NCBI GenBank assembly: GCA_947629215.1
Contig: CANRCU010000002.1
Span: 1 to 34,091, forward strand
Reading direction: 5' to 3'
DNA: 34,091 nucleotides
Origin: an uncultured Clostridia bacterium
GTDB taxonomy: Bacteria; Bacillota; Clostridia; Lachnospirales; CAG-274
A model generated the notes under the pieces. It made no database searches. It saw only the letters and a list, made by a program, of their open reading frames with translations, and was not told the DNA's origin. This document shows, piece after piece, positions 18,351-26,152 of this stretch (the first letter of the stretch is position 1; each line of letters opens with the position of its first letter). A program made the position numbers and the translations under genes.

Positions 18351-21300
18351 TTACGCATATATAACTTTGCTACCCTCTACTGTCTTTACAATATCCACAC
18401 TTTGTGGAAAACGGCTTTTCATTTCAGGGTCGTGTGTTATAGCCACGACTTTTAAATCTGAATATCTTGTCTGGATAGCTTCAAGTGCATCACAATATGC
18501 TGACATTCCTTGACTATCAAGAAATGGAGGCTCGTCAATGAATAGGAAACCTAACTGAACTCCGGCTTTCTTGCTTTTAATTTCCGCAAGGGCAAGGATA
18601 ACTGCAAGGGCTGATTTTACCCTTTCACCGCCGCTTCTGCTTAAATATGGAAGTCTGCCTGTATTACTGTCATTGATAACAATGTCCAATGCAGTAACTT
18701 CTTTTTTGCTGTTTGATTTTAATGTCTTTTGCATTACACATTCTACAGACATCTTCCCACCACTCATTTGTCCCAATATATTAGTTGCAGTCGCCTCTAA
18801 TATCTGGATAATACTGCGAACAATGTTATGTGGAATACCATCCTGCGAAAATGCCTGTTTCAAGACTTCAAGGTCTGCTGCCTCCTGCGACTTTGCCTCT
18901 GTCTTTTCCAAAAGTTCTGCCGCCTGTCTGTGCTTGGCTTCTGCTTCTGCTTTCATTCGTTCCAACAATCCAATTTTGCGGTTTGTTTCCTGAATTTTCC
19001 CCTCTATCTTCGCAACTTCCATACTTGCCTCTGAATACTGCTTTGATATAATTTCACTACCCATTGTTTTAGGCTGTTCCGCAGCTCTTTCATGTTCCAT
19101 CTCCAAAATTGACTGGTCATATTCAGCCATACTTTGGCGCAATTCCTCAATGCGAGCAAGTGCTATACGTTTTTGTTCCTCTGCTACAGGAAGTTTCTTT
19201 TCATCCTCAACATACACTGAAAGTATTTTAATGCGATTAGTGACTGTCGTATATTCAGCCATTGCATCACAAAGTGCATCTCTATCCGCTTCAAGCCTTT
19301 TTATATCTGCCAAAATGTCCTCGCTACGTTGCTTCTGTTCTATAATCTGCATATCATATTTCGCAACAAGTTCCTCGGCTGCTTTTAATCTCTCACGAGC
19401 TGCTGACAAGTCGTTATATCTTCTTTCGGTGGCTTCCAACCCCCGTAAAACGCTTCGTAACGCCGTTTCTTTTTCTGGACTATAACTACTTGGGACATTC
19501 TCTTTGGCTTTAAGGAGAGCTTTGTCTGCTTCCTGTACAGCGATTATTATAGCGGTCTGATAATCATCATACTCTCGTAATGCTTCATCAATCTGCCCTT
19601 TGGCTTCAATAGCATCTTTCAAAAATGAACATTGTACTTCGACAGCATATTGACAGTTGTTTGTTTCCAATAATTCTGCCCTACGGCGCAGAGCTGAAAT
19701 TTTAATGTTTCGCTCATTTGTTCCGGCTTCACCATCCCTACGGATTTTATCTGCTTTTACTTGTGCTTCTCGTACAGCTATCATTGCTGTATCATATTGA
19801 GTGCGTACTGCTTCCATTTCCGTAAGCTGGCTCTTTGTTCCCTCATACTGCATATGGGCTTCTATAAGTTCATCTTCTTCGCTTAACAACTCCTTTGCCG
19901 GATTAAGTCTTGTATCAATCACCATCTGCCTCTGTTGTTCAGTCTGCTTCAAAAATGCTTGTGCCGTATCATACTCTTTAGAAACAGCAATTACTCTTTC
20001 TGTCAAGTTTTCTGCCTTTGTTTTGGCTTCAAGTAATCTCTTTTCGTGTTCAAGTTCTCGTTTGTATTCCTCAACACCATTTTCTATATCAGCCCTACGA
20101 TTTAATGTTATATCTGCCATCATTACAATGCCCTTTTGGGATGTTATATTAGTTTCAACTACTGCTTTTTTTCCTTTGGCTGTTGCAATCTTAGCATTAA
20201 GACTTGCAATACGGGTTGCCGCATCCTCCATAACTGATAATGCAAACTGCATACTCGCTGCTCGTTCCTCTGCCTCTTTCTTTGCCATTGTCAGCCCGTC
20301 TAACGCCGTCTGTGCTTCTGTAATTTCTTGGGCTATCTCTTTATCATCTTTCCCACCATCTAACAGTATGGCGGTTTTGTCCTTCAAAGAACGGATTTCT
20401 CTGTTTGTTTCTGTTGCTCTGGTAAATGCTCTCGCATACATATCATCATAAGCACTCAACCCAAGAATGTTTCCCAGAATTGACATACGGGCATCCTTAT
20501 CTGCTGTCAGGAACAAACCGTATTGGTCCTGCATAATAAGAGCCGTGGCTTTCAATGTCATACTATCCATCCCAATAGTATTTAGAATTTCCTGCTGTGT
20601 ATCTCTCATTTTTTCACAACTTCTGTCAACCCACTCACCGTCAACATATTCCGCAATATTAAGTGTGGCTTTTCCTGACTTCATACGGGTACGGGTAACA
20701 CGGTATGTAGCTTCGCCCATCTTGAATGTAAATTTGATGCTTCCACTCCTTGCATCTTCTGCATTGCTTATCCATCCTGCAATGTCACCCTCTCTTGTTT
20801 CCTCAAACAAGCAGTCTAACATCGCATCCATAAACAGAGATGACTTTCCTGCCCCATTTTCTCCGTTGATTGTACAAAATCTTATGCCATCAAAATTGAA
20901 CTTTTCATCCCTATAATTACGATAATTTTTAACTTCAATTTCTACCGGTGCAAAAACTCCTGTTTTTTTCAGTGTCATACTCTTTTCAAGTGCTTCGTGA
21001 ATAATTGGTGTAGCCATTTCCGTAATACGACCGGCATCAACATCAGAATAGCCGTGTTCCACCAGATACTCTTTCAAGTTTTCTTCCGGAGTGTCATCCT
21101 CGTTCATCGCACTTTTACTGACCATAATTTCAATTTTCTGCGGAGTAATCTCCTGTACCCAGAAAGCTCCATACTCATATAGTTGCTGTTCCATCAGTGT
21201 TTTGTTGAGTGCTTTATTATTCTCGTCTGTACAACTATATAAAACCCTAACAATTTTGCCATCGACATCCTTTGATACGAAAGTCTTTCCTTTTTCGTTA

Positions 21301-22193
21301 AAATCTTTGATGTCATCGTTATTTAAATATAGTGTTACAAATTCCCTTGTGGGAAGTTCAACAAAATCGCTGTTCAAAAGTTCTCCGCTATCTTCCAACT
21401 CGTGGATGTAAAACCCTCTCCTTTGCCCCTCATCATTAAAGTTAAGCTGGGCTATCGCACCACTGTAAAAAGTGTTCTTGCAATCAGATAATTGCTGCGG
21501 TCTATGAATGTGACCGAACAGGCTTATATCAAAATCTGCTGCATTTAATGTCGGGAGATATATACATGGTTCAAACTGGCTGAAAAATACAGTTTGCCCA
21601 CTTTCCATATTCGCTCCTTCTACCGTGTAGTGCGTTACCAACACTGTCGGAATATTTTCAGGACATTGTACTTTCATTCCCTTGATTAAAGTATCAATGT
21701 ACTGCGTAAAAATTTCACTTTCCGCCGACTTATCCAGCCCGGGCATTTTCGCCCTTAAGTACCCTCTATCAAATCCGGGTAAAGCTGCAACCGTTACCTG
21801 TTTTCCACCATAACTATGCAGTTGAATTACCTCCGGCTTCGTAAAAATAATCACATTATCATCGTTTACAAATGCTGTTTCTAACATCTTAAACTGTTCG
21901 CTGCTATCGTGGTTTGGTGTGCCTCTTAAAACTACTATCGGCGCAACCTTTTCCAACTCTCTAATGTATTTGATTGCTGTTTGGCTTTCTTTCAAGCCTC
22001 TATCGCTCCACACTCTTGCCTGATGAAACATATCACCGGCAAAGAAAATGAAGTCAGGTTTTTCTTTTTTTGCGCTCTCTACCAACGCATCTATACATTT
22101 GCAAATGTCAAGAAACCTTGCATTTTCTCCATTTACTGTCGGACCATTAAACTGACCAATGTGCCAGTCCGCCGTGTGAAAAATCTTAATCAT
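18351..22193 (-). CDS. Single-polypeptide SbcD-SbcC (Mre11-Rad50-like) fusion
   Basis: N-term nuclease: FHTADWHIGQ, FFAGDMFH, GTPNHD, VTHYT, FGHIHRPQ. C-term ATPase: CTINGENGAGKSS, long coiled coil, YLSRSGGERVKSALAVILALAEI, FLFIDEPPFLD. Confidence 0.9.
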   Translation of the reverse strand: MIKIFHTADWHIGQFNGPTVNGENARFLDICKCIDALVESAKKEKPDFIFFAGDMFHQARVWSDRGLKESQTAIKYIRELEKVAPIVVLRGTPNHDSSEQFKMLETAFVNDDNVIIFTKPEVIQLHSYGGKQVTVAALPGFDRGYLRAKMPGLDKSAESEIFTQYIDTLIKGMKVQCPENIPTVLVTHYTVEGANMESGQTVFFSQFEPCIYLPTLNAADFDISLFGHIHRPQQLSDCKNTFYSGAIAQLNFNDEGQRRGFYIHELEDSGELLNSDFVELPTREFVTLYLNNDDIKDFNEKGKTFVSKDVDGKIVRVLYSCTDENNKALNKTLMEQQLYEYGAFWVQEITPQKIEIMVSKSAMNEDDTPEENLKEYLVEHGYSDVDAGRITEMATPIIHEALEKSMTLKKTGVFAPVEIEVKNYRNYRDEKFNFDGIRFCTINGENGAGKSSLFMDAMLDCLFEETREGDIAGWISNAEDARSGSIKFTFKMGEATYRVTRTRMKSGKATLNIAEYVDGEWVDRSCEKMRDTQQEILNTIGMDSMTLKATALIMQDQYGLFLTADKDARMSILGNILGLSAYDDMYARAFTRATETNREIRSLKDKTAILLDGGKDDKEIAQEITEAQTALDGLTMAKKEAEERAASMQFALSVMEDAATRIASLNAKIATAKGKKAVVETNITSQKGIVMMADITLNRRADIENGVEEYKRELEHEKRLLEAKTKAENLTERVIAVSKEYDTAQAFLKQTEQQRQMVIDTRLNPAKELLSEEDELIEAHMQYEGTKSQLTEMEAVRTQYDTAMIAVREAQVKADKIRRDGEAGTNERNIKISALRRRAELLETNNCQYAVEVQCSFLKDAIEAKGQIDEALREYDDYQTAIIIAVQEADKALLKAKENVPSSYSPEKETALRSVLRGLEATERRYNDLSAARERLKAAEELVAKYDMQIIEQKQRSEDILADIKRLEADRDALCDAMAEYTTVTNRIKILSVYVEDEKKLPVAEEQKRIALARIEELRQSMAEYDQSILEMEHERAAEQPKTMGSEIISKQYSEASMEVAKIEGKIQETNRKIGLLERMKAEAEAKHRQAAELLEKTEAKSQEAADLEVLKQAFSQDGIPHNIVRSIIQILEATATNILGQMSGGKMSVECVMQKTLKSNSKKEVTALDIVINDSNTGRLPYLSRSGGERVKSALAVILALAEIKSKKAGVQLGFLFIDEPPFLDSQGMSAYCDALEAIQTRYSDLKVVAITHDPEMKSRFPQSVDIVKTVEGSKVIYA

Positions 22194-22210
22194 CGTCCGT
22201 TACCTCCTTG

Positions 22211-23176
22211 TTATCTTCCCTGCATTTTTCTTTGACAAGCCATACATAATGTTTTACCAAACTGTTCCTGACTGTATTTCACAACGCCATTACTGCATTT
22301 TGAACCACATTCTGTGCATATAGTCGGGTCATAATCCGGTGCTGTTTCCTCCACTACCTCCGGTGGCTGCTGTATAGTTTCCGGAATATAATCAGGCTGT
22401 ATAGGCGGCTCATACCCAGTATCGTCATCATCCATAATTTCTGTATCTGCGTTTACAGTATGTTTTGCTGCCGCTGCACCCTCCGTATCTCCATATAATT
22501 CCTTTGCTGCCGCAAAGAAACTACGAACCGCTTCACTTCTTACTGCTGCATTGTCCAAATTCGGAACAAGATACGCTACAACAAAAGGTTTTGCAAGTTC
22601 CGCTTTTGTGTATGTTGGTTTGATTTGCATTGCTATTCGTAATGCTCTGTTCAATGCTTTTGTTTCACACATTTCTGACCTAAACTTCGCAAACTCGTCT
22701 TTCTGTGCCGGTGACATTTTTGCTGTAACATCATCGTAAATTATTTCCTTTGATGCAACAACTTCCACATTCTCGCCTGTAAGTTGCGGCATTGAGATAG
22801 TAACTCTATGTTTAACATCTTTATTTGGGCAAGCCCCACAATTTACAGGTCTGCCAATCCCACGGTTGACTGCCGCACATTTCTCACACTTTGTCGGCAA
22901 AACCGGTTCGCTTTTAATAATGCGTATACCGGCAGCTTTCATCAACTTTGTAAGCGCTTTTTTTGTCAATGCCCATCCGTCAGGTCTTGTCTGCAAATAC
23001 ACTTCCTTATCGTTTTCATTCGTGCTGATATAAACGACATTCATTACCGGTTTATGTATTTCAGCAATTTCTGCTACTGTCTTAATAGGCACAAGCAGAT
23101 TATATTTTCCCTCCGGAAACTGTTCTGCAATCGCAAGGGCGTTCCCACTATTTCTTGTACTTAATTCATTTGCCAT
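22211..23176 (-). CDS. Candidate phage single-strand annealing/recombination protein with C-terminal zinc ribbon
   Basis: 'FAKFRSEMCETKALNRALRIAMQIKPTYTKAELAKPFVV' and 'CTECGSKCSNGVVKYSQEQFGKTLCMACQRK'; adjacent to the SbcD-SbcC nuclease. Confidence 0.5.
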   Translation of the reverse strand: MANELSTRNSGNALAIAEQFPEGKYNLLVPIKTVAEIAEIHKPVMNVVYISTNENDKEVYLQTRPDGWALTKKALTKLMKAAGIRIIKSEPVLPTKCEKCAAVNRGIGRPVNCGACPNKDVKHRVTISMPQLTGENVEVVASKEIIYDDVTAKMSPAQKDEFAKFRSEMCETKALNRALRIAMQIKPTYTKAELAKPFVVAYLVPNLDNAAVRSEAVRSFFAAAKELYGDTEGAAAAKHTVNADTEIMDDDDTGYEPPIQPDYIPETIQQPPEVVEETAPDYDPTICTECGSKCSNGVVKYSQEQFGKTLCMACQRKMQGR

Positions 23177-23197
23177 TTTTTAATCCTCCTATAGCTA

Positions 23198-23515
23198 TTA
23201 ATTTTGATAAACACTTGACAAATTTATGTCTGATATGCTATAATGAGGTTGTTTAGGTGAGTTGTCCTCTTTGTGGGCAGCTCTTTTTTTGTCCTCATAA
23301 TCAACCATACATTTTATTGTCAAAATGTCACTTTTGATAATTTCCGCAACAAGCTGGGCAATGTAATAAGGCTTTTTCCTCTCTCCATTGGCATCTCCCT
23401 CGTTACGAATAATTCTATCGAGTTTGTGTTTTGCTTGCGTTAATTCCGCCTCGAACACTTCTTGTCCAATTTTTGTTCCCAGATATTTCTCCGCAAGCTC
23501 TTTTATTTCGTTCAA
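23198..23515 (-). CDS. Hypothetical protein
   Basis: TTG start after AAAGGGGG; operon context. Confidence 0.45.
   Translation of the reverse strand: MNEIKELAEKYLGTKIGQEVFEAELTQAKHKLDRIIRNEGDANGERKKPYYIAQLVAEIIKSDILTIKCMVDYEDKKRAAHKEDNSPKQPHYSISDINLSSVYQN
23215..23290 (+). ncRNA. Candidate very short antisense RNA: promoter, hairpin and T-tract
   Basis: TTGACA (23215-23220), 18-nt spacer, TATAAT (23239-23244), then GAGTTGTCC (23259-23267)/GGGCAGCTC (23275-23283) stem (two G-U pairs) and T7 (23284-23290). Confidence 0.6.
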
Positions 23516-23813
23516 CTGTTTTACCCCCTTTCTTATTTAAATTTTTGAATATTGCACAATTTATCATATTAAAGACTGACATTGTTATTATTATCACTAC
23601 AAGCCACTCACCACCAACTGCGAAGTAGCCCCTCTCCATATATGCCAATCGAAGAACCAATGTCGTTGGCAGAGCCGCAATAAAAAATGTCAATGCAATC
23701 TCAAATAAGAACAGCACTATAATTAAGATTTGCTGCTTTATCTTTCTTTTAAGCACTCGGCTGTTTCTATTACTTTCCTGCTGTAATTTGTGCTGTAAAT
23801 TCCTTGCTCCCAT
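23415..23813 (-). CDS. Small membrane protein with two predicted TM segments
   Basis: Hydrophobic 'QQILIIVLFLFEIALTFFIAALPTTLVL' and 'WLVVIIITMSVFNMINCAIF'; start MGARNL after AAAGGGG. Confidence 0.45.
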   Translation of the reverse strand: MGARNLQHKLQQESNRNSRVLKRKIKQQILIIVLFLFEIALTFFIAALPTTLVLRLAYMERGYFAVGGEWLVVIIITMSVFNMINCAIFKNLNKKGGKTVERNKRACGEISGNKNWTRSVRGGINASKTQTR

Positions 23814-24370
23814 AATCTTCTTGCCCCTTTCTCTCCGCAGTTGTAACACATCAGCGCCAGCCCTATATCATCATATTTGCTATACAGGTTGCTTAACATA
23901 TACACGCCTGCGATAACATTTTGCTCCCCGTCCAGAAAATCCACAATTTCAAGTTCATTGCTAAGCCATTCGTGATTGATTTCGTTGATTTGCATATATC
24001 CATAATCATCTGTCGGACTTATTGCATTTTCCTGAAAATCGCTTTCACATCCTATCAGGGCTATGATTATATCGTATCTGTCAAATCCATATTTCCTGCA
24101 AATATCCTGAACATATTCTTGAAAGTCATTTTCCAAAGGAACATCATAGTAAATATAATTCTTTTCCTCGTATTCCTGTAACCTGTTCTGTATTACTTTT
24201 TCTTCCGGACTTTCTGTTTCTGCTTTTACTACTGTTACAAAAGCACTTCCTTGCTCTGTTGTTGTATCAGTGCTATGTCCTAAAATTATTGATGATATAA
24301 ATATTGAGCCAAACACTAATGCAAACAGAACAGTTGCTGCAAGCTGCATTTTAATTTGTAACTTTTCCAT
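23738..24370 (-). CDS. Membrane-anchored lytic transglycosylase-like (SLT) protein
   Basis: 'IIIALIGCESDFQENAISPTDDYGYMQINEINHEWL', 'AGVYMLSNLYSKYDDIGLALMCYNCG'; N-terminal TM LAATVLFALVFGSIFISSIIL. Start likely MEKLQ or MDMEKL. Confidence 0.75.
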   Translation of the reverse strand: MEKLQIKMQLAATVLFALVFGSIFISSIILGHSTDTTTEQGSAFVTVVKAETESPEEKVIQNRLQEYEEKNYIYYDVPLENDFQEYVQDICRKYGFDRYDIIIALIGCESDFQENAISPTDDYGYMQINEINHEWLSNELEIVDFLDGEQNVIAGVYMLSNLYSKYDDIGLALMCYNCGEKGARRLWEQGIYSTNYSRKVIETAECLKER

Positions 24371-24542
24371 ATCCATTAATAACCGCTTCTGCCGATAAGC
24401 TTCGTTGTGCCTTTTTTGCCACATCTCGCAATATTCTTTTTACATCAGCAGATGTTACACAATAGTTGTCAGCTATTTTTATATGTGTGTTACCTATTTT
24501 ATAATCAAGTACAATATTCGGCTGTACGGTCATTTTTTCCAC
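24351..24542 (-). CDS. Small hypothetical protein
   Basis: 63-aa ORF in operon context. Confidence 0.45.
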   Translation of the reverse strand: MEKMTVQPNIVLDYKIGNTHIKIADNYCVTSADVKRILRDVAKKAQRSLSAEAVINGYGKVTN

Positions 24543-24546
24543 CTCC

Positions 24547-25029
24547 TTATGTATTTTGTGATTTTTCTAAAAATACCATTGTTTCATCTATCCTGCGGCG
24601 AGCCTCCAAAAATTCCTCCCACAACTGCAGAGCCGTTTTTACTTCACTCCTGTCTATTACTCCATCGTCAAGTATTTCTGCAAGTCTTTTCATTGCATCA
24701 TTAAGATTGTGTATTGTATTTTCCATTCTGATATATGCTCTTTCCGGTGGCATCTCCGGAATTTCCCTGCAATTTCTTCCAAGGGGACATTCATTTGCGC
24801 AGTACCAAAATATTAGTTCAGGTGCATTATATGTGTCAGCCATAATTGCAACAATATCATTAGATGGTTTCACAATTCCCAGCTCATATTTTTTCAAGCT
24901 GTCCTCTGAAACGCATCCAAGTTCCTCTGACGCACTTAATCTGGAAGCTAATCTGTCGTTACCCTTTGCAGCTTCCAAACGTGCCTGACAGTACCTGTTT
25001 GATGCTGCTTTTGTTACTTTCCTCGCCAT
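24547..25029 (-). CDS. XRE-family HTH regulator
   Basis: 'RLSASEELGCVSEDSLKKYELGIVKPSNDIVAIMADTYNAPELIFWYC'. Confidence 0.72.
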   Translation of the reverse strand: MARKVTKAASNRYCQARLEAAKGNDRLASRLSASEELGCVSEDSLKKYELGIVKPSNDIVAIMADTYNAPELIFWYCANECPLGRNCREIPEMPPERAYIRMENTIHNLNDAMKRLAEILDDGVIDRSEVKTALQLWEEFLEARRRIDETMVFLEKSQNT

Positions 25030-25117
25030 TTTTTATTGCCTCCTCTTGTGATAAAATATAAATATCAGGAATATAAAAATGCTTCGTTATGGGTGCTATA
25101 CCCTTACGCTGTGCGCA

Positions 25118-25330
25118 TCAATTATCCTGTTTTGGGGCATTTACATTTAAAAAAATATCGTCCGAGTAATAATCAAATACTTGCTTGATACACAGGGCTA
25201 CATCCAGAGATGGTGTTTTATCTCCACTTTCAATTTGGCTGTAATGACTTCGAGATATGTGGAGCTTCTCTGCTGCTGTCTCCTGTGAATACCCCATACC
25301 TTTTCTCAAAGCGGCAAGTTTTACTCTCAT
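25118..25330 (-). CDS. Cro-like XRE HTH regulator
   Basis: MRVKLAALRKGMGYSQETAAEKLHISRSHYSQIESGDKTPSLDVALCI; divergent from the CI-like gene. Confidence 0.85.
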   Translation of the reverse strand: MRVKLAALRKGMGYSQETAAEKLHISRSHYSQIESGDKTPSLDVALCIKQVFDYYSDDIFLNVNAPKQDN

Positions 25331-25378
25331 TGGCTCAACTCCTTTCCGTTTTCCCTCTTGTGGGGCTTTATACCTTGT

Positions 25379-25407
25379 ATTATATCCCCTTTTCGGGGCA
25401 ATGTCAA
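25379..25407 (-). promoter_or_regulatory. Lytic (Cro-side) sigma-A promoter with palindromic operator in the spacer
   Basis: Minus strand TTGACA-17 nt (TTGCCCCGAAAAGGGGA)-TATAAT. Confidence 0.85.
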
Positions 25408-25467
25408 TATGATTTGCACAAATTCTCGGATTTTTTCAAGCAGTCGGACGTTTTTCGGGGATATATG

Positions 25468-25496
25468 TTGCTTATAGGGGCAAATAGTGCTATAAT
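25468..25496 (+). promoter_or_regulatory. CI-side sigma-A promoter
   Basis: TTGCTT-17 nt-TATAAT, with GGGG motif in the spacer. Confidence 0.75.
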
Positions 25497-25517
25497 TTTA
25501 CTTTGGAGGTGCTTTTA

Positions 25518-26108
25518 ATGCAATCATTTTCTAACCGTCTAATCTCTCTACGAAAAGAACGTGACTTAACACAGGCAGAACTTGCGAAACGAGTGCATTT
25601 ACAACGGTCCACTCTTTCCGGATACGAAACCGAGGGAAAAGAGCCAACTTACGAAACGCTTTGTTCTCTTGCAGAATTTTTCAACGTTACTACTGACTAT
25701 CTACTTGGCATATCTTCTGCCCGTACTCATAACGATGCAGTGTTCATAAATGACACAAGAAATTTTGCCGTTTCTTACGAACAAGCTCCTGCGCAAGTCA
25801 AGGCTACCATCGCCGCTTGCTTTGATAGTTTTTATCTCATACTTTCAAGAGATATGAAAAACCGCAATATTCAGCGACTTGATATTTATTCTGAATTGTT
25901 TGACCTTATCCAGCGAAATAGGGCATCCATACGCAACAGCATAGAAATGGATAACCACAATGACCCTCTTTTCCTTTCAAACCTTATGGCGGAACAATCC
26001 AATTTTAAAAACGAAGTTGCTGTACTACTTGATAAACTTACACAAGCAGATATTGGAGTTACCTTACAAAAGGGAAGTCACGGGTCGTCCGCAAAGTCGG
26101 CAACATAA
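25518..26108 (+). CDS. CI-like XRE HTH repressor
   Basis: MQSFSNRLISLRKERDLTQAELAKRVHLQRSTLSGYETEGKEPTYETLCSLAEFFNVTTDYLLG; RBS TTTGGAGGTG before ATG 25518. Confidence 0.87.
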   Translation: MQSFSNRLISLRKERDLTQAELAKRVHLQRSTLSGYETEGKEPTYETLCSLAEFFNVTTDYLLGISSARTHNDAVFINDTRNFAVSYEQAPAQVKATIAACFDSFYLILSRDMKNRNIQRLDIYSELFDLIQRNRASIRNSIEMDNHNDPLFLSNLMAEQSNFKNEVAVLLDKLTQADIGVTLQKGSHGSSAKSAT

Positions 26109-26152
26109 TCTATATTGACTTCTCTGATAAATAATTCATCATACTATGGGAG

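Noticed and set aside
19801-20451. 216-aa plus-strand Ser/Ala-rich ORF (and neighbours 18571..18993, 20467..20916)
   Set aside because: Shadow ORFs antisense to the coiled-coil coding region of the SbcD-SbcC fusion.
23258-23340. GTG-started peptide MSCPLCGQLFFCPHNQPYILLSKCHF over the candidate small RNA
   Set aside because: No RBS, and the hairpin and T-tract would terminate transcription within it; an RNA hairpin explains the sequence better.
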